Positions 23,486 through 35,310 of a stretch of DNA of 64,000 nucleotides are shown here, one piece after another. The translations under genes and the position numbers were made by a program. The stretch's first letter is position 1; every line of letters starts with the position of its first letter. The stretch covers positions 2,356,001 through 2,420,000 of the forward strand of contig OX637801.1 of NCBI GenBank assembly GCA_951802425.1, in the 5' to 3' direction. This DNA comes from Clavaria fumosa (taxonomy: Eukaryota > Basidiomycota > Agaricomycetes > Agaricales > Clavariaceae). The notes under the pieces are model-generated. The model ran no database searches and had not been told where the DNA came from. It saw only the letters and a program-made list of their open reading frames with translations.

Positions 23486-25240
23486 CGGTCGTGAAGTTGA
23501 CATCTTCTAAGAGATTCAGATAGCTGGAATAATGTGTGTTTCCACATGTGAGCCATATATTTTCCTTACAACACCCTGGACTTGTAGTATATATACCTAC
23601 CCACTTCGTAGAGTATTCTGCAGTCTGGATACTGCCCTCGTATACCCACGTACACCCTTCCTGTATACCCCCGAACTCCCCCGCACTTCCGTCCCTCCAT
23701 ACTTCCCCACTTCCGTACCCGGAATCCCGTCCGACCCCATTTCCCGTCCCCCCGTCTATTCCTGCACTTCCGTCCTTTCCACCCGCCACCTTGTAACATG
23801 TATAATGTCTAATCCGACCCTTGCCCCTGTCTCCTATGCCAGTAGTGCTAAGTCCTGACTGACTCCCGACCAACTCCCAACCAACTCCCAGCCGAGTTCC
23901 ATCCAACACCCGGAATCTGTCCCGACCTCCGGAAACCATCTCCGAACTCCGGAACTCCATATCCCTCTCTCCACCCGGCCTCCGTCTCCTCTACTTAGTC
24001 ACTTGTTAAACCTGAACTCTGCCTGAACTCCGTCTTCACCCTCCGGTCCATCCCTCATCTCGAAAATGGTCAAGTCCAAACCAGACTTCTTGCCCGAGCA
24101 CTGGACCCGAGATCCCGAATTCCATAACTCCGAAATATGGGACACCCAGGACCCAGGAAGGGCGTCGTTTCAATATGTTTGCCAAAGTCCCATCCGAACC
24201 CCAAAGTCCACTCCCGGACCCAAACTCCAAACTCCAACTGGACTTCACCCCGACCCTCCAAGCACGCACATAACACTATTCTAACTTGTCCTCCGTGCTC
24301 ATATAAACTCGCGCACTTAAGTATTCTCTCCTATTCATCTTGATACTGATTCCTTTGAACCCCACAGGTTCTCTTGTCAGTTGGCAAAGTCATTGCCTTC
24401 ACCGACACACCTCTCAACATCATTGCGACTATCGCGACTCTCTCAATATCATCTATTTCTCCCTCCTCGTCTATTTCTTCCTTCACGCTTCGTCAGTCGA
24501 CTTCGTGACCTTCTCAGCATTACCTATTTCTTTCAACTTGTCCTTTTCCCTCTCTATACTTCATCTACCAACTTTGCGACCTTCTCAGCGACGTCTCCCT
24601 CCTCTCTACTTGTCTCTCCTCATTTTCACATTTTCTCAGATGTCCTTGCAACCTTCTGGGACCGAGCATTATCGACTGTGCTCAACAGTTGATTGGTCTT
24701 AGCGAGTTTCCAGGACCAGTCACCAACAAGTCAACCTTCGGTATTACTTACGAGACGGGACAGGCCCTAACAGTAGTTTAACCATTGTGTCAGGTGAATA
24801 CAATATCAGTTCAGACTACCAACTGAGCATTTAACTGTTGTGTCAGGGCATATCAATTCTTTACCATGTAAGCTCTGTGATGCCTATCTCATCAAAGGAT
24901 GTTGTTAACAACAGATGGCAAAGGCATTGGGTTTGATAGGAGATTTATAGCATCCTCAATTGATGTGTCTGAAAGATGCTCAGCAAGATAGAAATCCTCT
25001 GTTTTGTATTGAATTTTTGGCTCCAGCCTTTTGAATTCTAGGAATGCGGAAACTGAGAGTGTCTGGCTGGGTAGGCCAAGCTGCAGGATCTTGTCAGGAA
25101 TTTTGAAGGCCATGGCAGTGAGGTTGTGCAGCGGTCAATTTTTGCTGATGTCACATGTCACAGCCATTTTCAGTCAATCTGCCAACCGGTCAATCGTGTC
25201 ACATGTCACACCCACTGGTCAATTGACTTAAATGGTACAG
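23486..25240. other. Old non-coding repeat-like sequence
   Basis: Pyrimidine- and CCC-rich at 23.6-24.7 kb, with a TATA-like CATATAAACTC at about 24299. No protein domain was recognised. ACAGGCCCTAACA ends a block at about 24770 and recurs at about 27190, which may mark element ends. A minus-strand stretch at 25113-24892 is open for 73 codons but matches nothing I know. Confidence 0.4.
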
Positions 25241-25470
25241 TATGTGCAAGCTTATGCCAATTTGTGCAAGCTTATGCTAATATATATGTGCATGCTTATG
25301 CCAATTTGTGCAGGATTATGTGCAAGTTTATGTCAATTTGTGCAGGATTATGCATATATATTTGTGCAAGTTTATGTCAAATTGTGCAGAATTATGCTAA
25401 TATATGTGCAAGTTTGTGCAGCATTATGCTTATATGTGTGCAGGTCTATGTCAATTTGTGCAGAATTGGT
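25241..25470. repeat. Minisatellite, about 20-22 bp unit
   Basis: Tandem units of the type GTGCAAGCTTATGCCAATTT, with variants ending in AATATAT. The same unit occurs in reverse orientation at 28950-29096 and 37947-38330. It reads through in several frames as QAYANLC-like repeats; these are by-products. Confidence 0.85.
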
Positions 25471-27830
25471 ACATCTAGGTCATGGAGGTCAGGCATAGTC
25501 AAGTCCAGTTGGTTGCAAGGTTCAGGCAGTGGTGACTAAATCTGGTCAAGTCCAGTAAGCACTCCCTAAAGTTCATTAGTCATCTCAATGATAAGTTCTG
25601 GACTGGAGATGGTTCCTTGGTCACCCAAAGCAACCAGGAACTAGTGCAGGGTGCAGACATCAGTTAGTGCCTGCAAGTCATATTCCTAAGGTCTGCTTTC
25701 CAAGTCACATGTGAAGTCTGGGCACCAGAAGTAAATTATGGGTGTCAGACATCAGTATGCTGCACTAGAGGTCACCAGAGATTGCTCACAGAAGCATGGG
25801 TGTGACAGTATCTCCCTATCAGGGCCAAGCCTTTGAGGCCCTTGGTCTGAAATCCCACAGCCCTGTTTTGGACAACTGAGATGATTGGACCCAGGTCATG
25901 ATCTGATGGGATCAGACAATTCTGTTCCACCATGGAAATTCTAGATGGATGTCAGTGGGGTTTGAATTTCTTGCCCCGGGTATATTATCTGGAGCCTCAG
26001 CCCAAAACCTAGTTTGATACTATATGCAGAATAGTTGAATAGGAACTTGGCATGCTATAACAGTTCAGAATTATCCTGTCAATGGGACTTGTCAGAGATT
26101 ACCTAGAACCACAGAATCACTCTGGTGACATAAGAGTGATCCTATAGGCAATACAGAGGAGTGTGGTAAGTGATATGCTTTGCCACTGAGACACTATTGC
26201 TAGTGCTCCTCTTAGAGTACTAATAGAACTGTGCTCCTAGAGGTCCTCATGACTACTAGCCACAATGATGAATGATTGTAGGCTATGCATTACTACATAC
26301 TCTGCACTCCAACTGTGGGATTACTCCCATCCCTAACAGGTGTCTGCAGTGGAGCATACAACATACTGTCAAGAGTAGGTCAATTCCACCTAAATACAAG
26401 TATAGACAACAGCAAGGAGGGGCATAGTGGCGATTCTGTTGGTGAGTGGGAATTCTGCATGCAGGCTGCATCAATGGGGAGGAGTGCAGACGTGGCAGGA
26501 GGGGACAAGAGATAGTGGGACAACACAAGGGGAGGATTTGACCCAGAGACCACATGAGAGGGTGGCCACTATGCAATGCCCAGTCAAGTACCTAAGGTGG
26601 CTCTCAACTGCAATCCTTGCATGTAAGCAGGTAATTGAGTTTATGTCATATGCTGTAGTATCTACTACAGCTTCAAGGATTATATAGTAAGTAAGTGTCT
26701 AAAATGGGATGGTATCGAAGAAAGTCTGCAAAGAAGAAGTTATAAAACAAATACTAAGAAATTGCCTGGAACCATGTGTCAGCCACCATATCCAAACCCC
26801 AAAGTCTAATATCATTGAGGGACCTTCACTAGCTCACCTAGAGGCCACCCTGCAAGTCCTAAACCAATTCCACTCATTTCCCAAGGCTCCCCAACATTGG
26901 CCAAATGACAGCAAAGCATGCAGCATTTGTCAGAATTATGACCTGCATGTGGAATTGCCAATTGTTGGTTCAGGGCAACTGTTGGGTGGCAGAATTGAGT
27001 TGGGAGCAGTTGTTGAGTATGAGGATGTGTCAGGCGGCCCATAACTGGGTGTGTTGGGTTGTGACACATACTCACTTCAGGACCAAGTATTCTTTGTTAT
27101 ACTTAACAGTTGAGGTGATCCTTGTGAGGATAGCTTTCAGTGTCACTCATAACTGACTATTGTTATTACCCCAACAGGACAGGCCCTAACACACTGCACA
27201 AGTCACCTCTGACAGAGATGACTCAGTGTCAAAAGCAATTGAGCAGCCTATGGAGTACAGCATGACTCTCTGGCTGCTCCAACTCTGATTGTGCTAAAAC
27301 TATACCTGATACCCTTTCTTTTCATCAGAGTCCAAGATCAGAGAAGCAGAGAAAAGTAGAAACAAATGGGACCACAGCCTCAACATATGTGTTGTGCCAC
27401 CACATATATACATGTCCCTATTTGTCAGACAGAAATGACACCTAAGGCAAGGTCAAAAGTTAGAGTAAAAACTCCAAAGTCTGTCAGAGCCCATCAGAGT
27501 CCATTGGAGTTGCTTGGAGTTGATCAGAGGATGTCAAGGATGTCAAGGACAATGAGGATGAAAGCTCAGAAATGTTTAGGGACAAGAGATGATAATATTT
27601 GAACTGAGGAACAGGGAAATACATGTGGGATCATATATACTGCAAGGATAGAAGTATAGGAGCACTCTGAAACATAGTATATATCAAATTTCAAGGAGGG
27701 TTTCACCACAAGTGCCTGCACAATTTTCAAGGAACAAAGAAGCAACAATAACAACAACTCCCATGGGTCATGGGCATCCTCCCATTGGTTACCAGAACAG
27801 GGGGATAGTGGGAAAAGGTTCTAGAACAAT
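25471..27830. other. CpG-poor sequence without genes
   Basis: About 2.4 kb with very few CG dinucleotides and an excess of TG/CA. No protein family could be read in any frame. It is most likely a very old, methylation-decayed transposon remnant. Confidence 0.45.
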
Positions 27831-28087
27831 TAGTGTTGCCACAGCTTAGGCTAGAAGCCAGCTTGAAGCTGTAGCCAAGCTGCAGCTACAGGCGGAGTCA
27901 GCTTGGCTACAGCTTCAGCTTGGACAAAATGGCATCAGCTTCAGCTTAAGCTGGCAGCTAGCTGCAGCTTGATCCAGCTCAAGCTGTAGCCAAGCTGCAG
28001 CTCAGGCTTGGCTACAGCTTCAGCTTGACCAAAAAGAGCATCAGCTTCTCAAGCTGGCTAACAGCTAGCCAAGCTGTGGCAACACTA
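27831..28087. mobile_element. Short hAT-type MITE with AGCT arrays, 257 bp
   Basis: Ends TAGTGTTGCCACAGCTT on both sides (right end on the minus strand), with a perfect 8-bp target duplication AGAACAAT (27823-27830, 28088-28095). The interior is only AGCT-centred repeats (AAGCTGTAGCCAAGCTGCAG and similar). Same family as 10016-10617, without its unique middle. Confidence 0.93.
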
Positions 28088-28359
28088 AGAACAATGTCTG
28101 AAATGTTTGAAGGATGGCAGAACAGAGTCCAAGGGAGGCATGGAGCAGAGTACACAGAGTTATGACAGAGCAGATCAGAGTTGGTGTGGAGTCTGGAGTC
28201 CAGAGCAAGGATCATGCCCATGCAACCAGATGGGGTCATAATACTTACTACAAGTTTGATGTAAGCACACAGTTCACACTCAGAGAACAAGTAGCTTCTC
28301 TCAAGCTTTGAGATGCCACTGATGCTGAGAGGTACTTTGGGGAGTCCAACACTGCAATC

Positions 28360-28930
28360 TATGATCCATGCCCATGGGCATACATGTTCATGGAGAAAGC
28401 CATGCTTAATCTCTCAATGGTGCATGTGTCAGACTTAGTCTCACGGTTCACACAACTTAACGTAAGGTCGATGATGACGATACTAACATAAGGGGAAAAG
28501 GGTACAAGTAAGAAAACAACGTGGTATATATAGCGAGCGGTTCGGGAGTTGCCGGCGTTCCCACGCTCGGACCCCGTGCGTCACGTGATGCGTCCAGGCC
28601 CGGGTCACGTGATTTTCCCATTATGTAATCCACCACCTGTTCGGGTCACGTGACTCGTCCGCAAACTTCCCGCAACTCTTTTGCGATCCTTTCTTGGCCT
28701 TTCCAACCTGCTTATGTAAGCGATCCTGACAGCATGACACAATCATGAAGAGCTGTGTCAACCAGACATTGTACACTAATCAGCATAGATGGGAAGAATG
28801 CCCATTCAGAGAGGGAGAACTAGTCTACCTTTCAACAGAGAATCTAAATCTCCCTACAGGGTAAGCTAGGAAGCTCATGCCTAAGTTCATTAGGCTATAC
28901 CCAATCCTGTCAAGTACACCAGAGTCATCT
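28360..28930 (+). mobile_element. Ancient family C integrase fragment
   Basis: Outside the solo LTR at 28427-28731, the flanks align with 34550-34790 of the full family C element (GAGAAAGCC...CAATGGTGCA on the left, GAGAGGGAGAA and AATCTCCCTA on the right). Most differences are transitions, many at CpG. It is a third, much older member of the family. Confidence 0.7.
28427..28731 (-). repeat. Solo LTR of family B, TSD GCATG
   Basis: 305 bp, minus strand, near-identical to the LTRs of the element at 10850-18721, with perfect flanking GCATG (28422-28426, 28732-28736). It is the product of LTR-LTR recombination. It lies in the old family C fragment. Confidence 0.95.
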
Positions 28931-28949
28931 GTAGATCTTCACATATATT

Positions 28950-29096
28950 AGCAAAAGGATGCTCAAATTGGCATAAGCTTGCACATATATTAGCATAAGC
29001 TTGCACAAATTGGCATAAGCCTGTGCATCTAATAGCATAATTCTGCACAAATTGACTTAAGCTTGCACATATAATAGCATAATTCTGCACAAATTG
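28950..29096. repeat. Minisatellite, left part of a split array
   Basis: Units like GGCATAAGCTTGCACAAATT and variants with ATATATTAG. The array continues at 37947 after the family C insertion; AATTG at 29092-29096 is the duplicated target. Confidence 0.88.
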
Positions 29097-29323
29097 TGTA
29101 AGGCTATAGGCTTTTTCTATTCTTTTATTACATAATATACATACTATAATAGTCTACTAGCATAGCCGCTTAGGCCATGCTTACATCAGCAGCCCCTAGA
29201 GGGCCGCTCGCCTATATATATATCGCGTCGCGACTGTACAGAGAGGGTAGATCCCTCTACATAGAACTACCATACTCAATATACAGTTGAGTCCGGTTCT
29301 TTTGAGGGATAGAAAGTATTACA
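29097..29323 (+). repeat. 5' LTR of family C
   Basis: 227 bp with CCTATATATATATCGCG as TATA region. Inverted repeats such as GAGGG/CCCTC occur here too. The gag frame is open back into the LTR, but its first ATG is at 29362. Confidence 0.93.
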
Positions 29324-29361
29324 ACTTTTTTGAACCTTCAACACAACGAGTGTGGCTAGAA

Positions 29362-32034
29362 ATGGGTTACACCCGTATAGCCGCGCAGAAGAAGCACAAC
29401 AGGAAGGGAGGAGAAACTCCTCCCTTGGTAGGACCTCTGCGCGACACAGGCGTCGCGCAGCCAGAGGGAATAGGACCCTCTGTCGAGCCCAGCGGTGAGC
29501 CCCCGCTAAGGGCTGACGTGGCGTCACCGGCCCCTGACGACGGCATTAGGTCCGAAACACCGTCGACACATGGCAATTGCCACGAGGAGGGCGCCACAAT
29601 GCGCCAAGTCACTGGCGAAGCACCATCACTCGAGAAGGCCGGACCTTCAAAAGGAAAGGGCAGAGAGCCCTTAGAAACCCGCGAGAGGTGGCTGCGAGAG
29701 CGGTCAAGCTCGCGGGCTCCCTCCAATAGTGGAGATGAGCCTACAGCGATAGCGCGAGCTAACGCTGTAGCCGAGAGACTCTCGGACATTCAGGCGGAAC
29801 TTTCCTGCCAGGACGAAGAGTTTGAGGCTCTTGTAAGGGCGATGAAAAATCGCCAAGCCACTATTCGGCAACGGCTAAGTGAGGAGGCTACCCGCGTTAG
29901 GCGGGTGCTGGACTCGCTAGATGAGCAGGGAACCGCGCTAGCGGCTCCCTTACGGCAGCAACGCCGTGATTCGGTGGAACCCGAAGCGGGGCCTGCCCCG
30001 CCGAGTCAGGCGCCAGCCGACCACGAGGAAGGGTGGCGAAGGGAGAACTGCGCGGACGGTTCTCGAACCCCTGGCGAACCAGGAATGGAGGGCAGTAGCC
30101 CTCGAGAAATAGCGGGGCCGGAGCCGCAGCTTATGTCGCGCTACCCACAGCTGGGTCAGCGAGAGCCAACGGGCCGGATGGGTCCGTTCGGATGGATGGA
30201 ACTGCCCCAGAAGGAGCGGGAGATTACTTGGGAGGTGTCCCCGAGTTCTACAAACTACCAGAGCGATGTATTACATCGCTACCTCGTGATGATACGAGAT
30301 AAAACCTCGCTATTGCCTGAGGCAATAGCTGAGATTAGGGGGATTAAGATTGACCCCCCTGAGCTTTATGACGGACGAGACGACCTCGTCGTCTGGGAAA
30401 GGTGGCTCGATGGCCTCCTTAATTACTTCTACTTCTATAGAGTAGTCGGCCTGCAGTTGGAGCACCAACGCGTTATGCTAGCGGGGTCACGTTTAAGCGG
30501 AATAGCCGCTACTTGGTATACCCAAGAAGTAACGGGTCTATCCCGTGCTCCTCGAAGGTGGACCTTCAAGGAATTGATAACCGCTATGTTTAAGCGGTTC
30601 CTGACCGAGGTAACGGCACAGAAGGCAGTGGATGCCTTCTATCAGGTGAAGTTTACAAAGGCGAAGGGCACCTTGGGCTTCTGGAACGAATTGGCCCAGG
30701 CGGCGGAGAGAATGCTCACCCCGCCTGACGCCGGTACGATGAAAAGGCAGTTCCTTAACGGACTGCCTAACGAGATGGTGGAGGCCATCTTCGAAACTCG
30801 CGCGATTAGCGTCGAGTTATCCTCAGTTGAGGATATTATCGACGCTAGTCGCCAAGTGGAAGCGACCCTCCACTACCTCCAGCAGCGGAGGGCGGTGCCT
30901 TCGGTAGGGAACCAGGCAGGTCCCAAAGGAAACCCACCTACAGGCAGAGTGCCTGTGGGGCAGAGGTTTGTGAGACTGCGGCCGTATCGGCCGCACACAG
31001 ACCGTAGGCCAGGGGAACCTGTTCCCCTGCGGATCGACCGCGCGCGAGACGAGTGCGTGCAAACCGGAGGAAGCAAACCCCGGCTAGAACCGCCTAAGGC
31101 GGTGCCCAAGATAGGGGTACGAGGCGGAGAGGAGCGGAAAGCTCCTCTAACATGCTATATGTGCGGGAAAGCAGGGCACTACGCGAATGTGTGCCCTCAG
31201 TCACAGCGAAAGCCAGAGGCTTTGAGGGGAAATGTAAGGAACTACGCCTTACAAGAGGAGCCGGGCGAGTTGGAGCCCGAGGAACCGCCGGAAACACCGG
31301 CGGTTGAAAGCGAGGAGCCGGAGGGTGAAACCCTACCGGAGGAAGTCGCGGAAGACGACTACGCTGGTCGCAGGGACCAGTACGATTCGGACGAGCTCTT
31401 CGTCCTTGAAGAGCTCGAGGAGGAGGCGGAAAGTGACCAGGTCGCTGGAATCTGGGAATTAGAAGAGGACGAAGTCCTCTACACGACAGAAGTACGCGTC
31501 GGCCATGTCGACGACAGGCCATTTCGGGCGCACGTCCGGAAGGAGCGGACGGGATCACGCCCAGTAGTAACAAAGGAGGCTAGGCAATGCCTCGCGGCCT
31601 ACATCACCGTGAACGGTGTAAAAGCGTATACGCTTCTCGATTCTGGAAGTACCCCAGACCTGATGAGCCCGGACTTTGCCCGGGTGACGAAGGTACCAAC
31701 CTTCCAACTGGATAATCCAGTTCCTATCCAACTCGGCTGTATCGGCAGCCGATCGACGATCACACGCGGATGCCGCGTAGCGGTGGATTTGGGAGAAATA
31801 CTGGTGGAGGACCAGTATTTTGATATAGCGAACATCGACCGCTATGATATCATAGTCGGAACGGCGTTCATGTATGACCGCCATGTGATACTGGATGTGC
31901 ACTGACGTGCAATCCGGATTGGCGAAGGGAAGGGAAAAACCCTTCAGGCGATGTCGCCCAGTGAGGAGACGGAAGCATTACGCGTCTGTATATCGGCTAA
32001 GAACGCGCCGAGGAAGGGAGCTCGAAAGAGCTGA
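29362..32034 (+). pseudogene. Family C gag-protease with one nonsense codon
   Basis: From ATG 29362: an N-terminal region rich in Pro, Glu and Arg, a coiled-coil-like stretch (AVAERLSDIQAELS, LVRAMKNRQATIRQ), the Gag core (DDLVVWERWLDGLLNYFYF, ATWYTQEV), a CCHC knuckle CYMCGKAGHYANVC at 31153-31194, an acidic spacer and the aspartic protease (TLLDSGSTPDLMS). TGA at 31903-31905 is CGA in C', so it is a private nonsense change. The family frame ends at UGA 32032-32034, followed by CUA, and pol continues in the same frame. Confidence 0.87.
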
Positions 32035-33285
32035 CTACACTCGGGCCCCCGGGATGCGGGTGAGCCCTGGAAGGGGGGGGAGGCTAATGCCTCTGTAAAG
32101 ATAGACGACACCTACCTCGAAGGCAGGCGTGAGTACTGGTTTAACCAGTACGCTGAGCTCTTTGGGGGAGTTCCACCCAGACCGCCGCCGTTTCGGGCAG
32201 TGAACCACCGCATACCCTTAATAGACGAAAAGCAAGTCTATAATTATTACCTGCCTCGGTGTGCTGAGGCATTTAAGGAACAATTCCTTGAGAAAGTGAA
32301 CCGTTATATTACTAACGGTTGGTGGGAAGCAGGAGCGGCATCGCAAGCAGCTCCTATGTTATGCATACCAAAAAGCAGCCGGAACCCGCTGCTACGGACA
32401 GTCGTGGACTGTCGGAAACGGAATGCGAACACAGTACGGGATATTACCCCATTGCCTGATCAGGACCAGATTAGGCAGGACGTGGCTAGAGCCGCATATA
32501 GGTCAAAGATTGACCTATCGGATGCGTACGAGCAAGTACGCGTAGAGCCTGAGGACGTGTGGAAGACGGTGTTCGCGACTGTCTTGGGCACCATGTTCTC
32601 ACAGGTGATGCAGATAGGGGATTGTAATGCCCCTGCTACCTTCCAGCGCCTGATGACGCATATATTTCGTCATCAATTGGGAAAGTACGTGCACGTGTAC
32701 TTAGACGATGTATTCGTCTTCTCCAAGACACTGGAGGACCATGAGCGTCACTTAAAGACGGTCTTTGAGACCCTCAAAGGCGCGAGCCTTTTCTTGAGCA
32801 AGAAGAAGTGCTCGTTATACGCGAAGAGCGTAGATTGCTTAGGGCATATTATAGATGCCCGAGGAATCCACGTCACAGTGGATAAAATGGATAAAATCCA
32901 TAACTGGAAAATGCCGACAAGCGTTAACGAGGTGCAGAGGTTCCTCGGATTAGTACAGTACATCGGACAGTTCATGCCTGATCTGTCCGCTTACACTGGC
33001 CCTTTGGCTAGTCTGTGTAGTGAAACGCGAACGTTTCACTGGAGACCACTCCATGACAAGTGCATGGAGATGATTAAGGCATTGGCGTGTAAAACGCCAA
33101 TATTACGCCCGGTAGACGCGGCAGTACAGGAGCCAATCTGGCTCGTGTGCGACGCGTCAGTGTCGGGCGTAGGGGCCATGTATGGCCAGGGAAAGACATG
33201 GGAAACCTGCTGTCCGGCGGGGTTTATGTCTAAAAGGTTTAGCCCAGCCCAGTTTAGTTACAAACCTGGGACCGGGAGGCCTTAG
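32035..33285 (+). pseudogene. Family C reverse transcriptase and RNase H start
   Basis: Same frame as gag. RT motifs: CIPKSSRNPLLRTVVDC, YRSKIDLSDAYEQVRV, GDCNAPATFQRLM, the catalytic YLDD in VHVYLDDVFVFSK, and the thumb (GLVQYIGQFMPDL). RNase H begins at WLVCDASVSGVGAMYGQG. A 1-bp loss near 33272 (expected KPWEREAL) shifts the frame into TAG at 33283. RT proper looks complete; RNase H is broken in the middle. Confidence 0.87.
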
Positions 33286-35176
33286 CGATTGTAGAATCGC
33301 TACAGAAATGGGAGGATAAACTCCTCGGTAGACGAATCAACGTGGTCACCGACCACGAAGCGCTGGGGTTCTTTAAGAACCAAACACGCTTGTCTGGCTG
33401 GCAGGCCAGGTGGATGGAATATATGGAGAGGTTTAACTACTCCATCACTTACATTAAAGGCGAGAGCAACAAAGTTGCGGATGGCCTTTCGCGTTACCAT
33501 ATGAGTGACGCGACGGATGAGATTCATCTGGATCACGAGTACGTAAAGGCGGACGTTCGCCTTGACCCGGAAGGGGACGAGTTGCCCCGCGGACGCCTGG
33601 AGGAGGTGCGCGCACTACGAGTACGCGCACCTGCCATGGACCAGGAGACCGAGCAGGAGCAACCGCCGCCTATGCCCCAAGCGGACGGGGATGTGAGGGA
33701 CGAGACGCTCGTGCCCTTAAGGCCCCGCGTGGAAGGGGGGGATAGCAGGATGCTGCAAAGCATCCGGGACGGCTATGAACAGGATCGCCTGTTCAAAATA
33801 ATTTTGGAGAAACCGGGAAACTACACTGGTTTTAAGATCAGGGATGACCTGATCTTAGCTGAGAATAAAAAAGGAGACGAGGTGCTCTGTGTGCCTCGTA
33901 CCCCTCATGAAGGGAAAAGCATCCCTGGGAGAATAATCCAGGAAGCCCATGCGGTCCTAGGACACATGGGGGCGCGGATAACGATGGATTACGTCCGCCG
34001 TTACTACTGGTGGCCATCGGTGTCTAAAGACATCGATAAGTTTTGCTCATCGTGCGGCGTGTGCCAAACGAGCAAGACTTCCCCTCAGAAGCCACAGGGG
34101 CTTCTACACACCCTTCCAATCCCCAGGCGGCCCTGGGAATCAATAGGAATGGACTTCGTAGGTCCATTTCCTATGTCGAAAGAGGCGGACTACCTCTGGG
34201 TGGTGATCTGCCACCTCACTTCACTGGTACACCTAGTACCAGTTACCGTTTCGGTAACGGCAGCAGAGCTAGCCTGGCTCTTCCTAACCCAGGTAGTGAG
34301 ACTGCATGGGTTGCCAGGATCGATTGTGTCCGATTGTGATCCGAGATTTACGTCTGCCTTTTGGCAGGAAACACACCGATTACTCGGTGTCAAGCTGCGG
34401 ACCAGAGAGACTGGGCGGAGCGAATCCCAATGGTCGAATTCGCCATTAACGCATCAATAAGCGCGTCGACGGGGTTTGCCCCGTTTGAGCTCACCTATGG
34501 GTACATGCCCCAGATGATGGCAGAGTTGCCAGACGACCTCCGGGCGGTGCCCAGAGGGGTACGGATGTTCGCGGAGAAAGCCGCGCTCAACCTTGCAATG
34601 GTGCACAACGCAATTATAGAAAGTCGCGTCCACCAAATGTTTTATGCTAACCAGCGTAGACGGGCAGAGCACCCGTTTAGAGAGGGAGAATTAGTCTACC
34701 TCTCAACGGAGAACTTGAATCTCCCTAAAAAACGAGCTAGAAAGCTCATGCCGAAGTTTATTGGGCCATACCCAATACGGTCATGTAGACCGGAATCGTC
34801 TACGTACGAGCTGGAGCTCCCCGACTCGCTAAAGTCGAGGAGAATCCACCCGACGTTCCATGTCAGCCGGTTGCGGCGACATGAACCAAACGACGACGCG
34901 TTGTTTCCGCGTCGTGAAGTGAAAGTCTTTTATGACTTTGGTGTGGATCCAAAGGAGGAATGGCTAGTAGACGCCATTATTGGCCATAGGTGGGAAGGCC
35001 GCCACCTGGAATGCGAGGTTCGATGGAACCTTGGGGATACGACCTGGGAGCCATACATGGGGGTCAAAGAGCTGGCTGCTCTAGACCATTACCTTGAACT
35101 ACAAGGTGTAGACTCGTGGAGGGTGCTACCTAGGCGCCCTCGAGCAGAGCGCGGACGGAATGCCCACGTGGAGTAG
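33286..35176 (+). pseudogene. Family C RNase H end, integrase and chromodomain
   Basis: In the shifted frame: VTDHEALGFFKNQTRLSG (RNase H), integrase zinc finger (HAVLGHMGAR to CSSCGVC), core with D in GMDFVGPFP and in VSDCDPRF. At about 34400 roughly 90 bp are missing, including the HPQTDG/TE block with the third catalytic residue, and the frame shifts. It resumes at DQRDWAERIPMVEF, runs through the C-terminal domain (LMPKFIGPYPI, RRIHPTFHVSRLR) and ends in a chromodomain (EEWLVDAIIGHR, DTTWEPYMGV). The integrase cannot be active. Confidence 0.86.
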
Positions 35177-35279
35177 TAAACGTGATCGAGCCAGACCGCT
35201 GGGTTGTTAGCCACAGTGACTAAGTCATGTGGTGGCTCCACCGTAAGGTACAAAACCTTAAGAGGGCCTGCCCTCTTTT

Positions 35280-35298
35280 TCTCTTTTTTCCTCATCAG
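35280..35298 (+). promoter_or_regulatory. Strong 3' splice site before ORF3
   Basis: A pyrimidine tract of about 25 bases ends in CCTCATCAG at 35298, only 12 bases before the ORF3 ATG at 35311. This is the best-looking acceptor in the element and suggests that ORF3 is translated from a spliced mRNA. The donor was not identified. Confidence 0.6.
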
Positions 35299-35310
35299 CC
35301 ATTTGTTACA

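Noticed and set aside
25241..25470. CRISPR-like regular repeats
   Set aside because: There are no unique spacers between units; this is a eukaryotic minisatellite.
25232..25498. Open frames of repeated QAYANLC / CRIMLIY-like peptides here and on the minus strand at 37880-38313
   Set aside because: They are by-products of the minisatellite, open in several frames and with no start context.
32032..32034. UGA of family C as a selenocysteine codon
   Set aside because: The context is a gag-pol boundary and fungi of this group are not known to make selenoproteins; readthrough or mutation are simpler.
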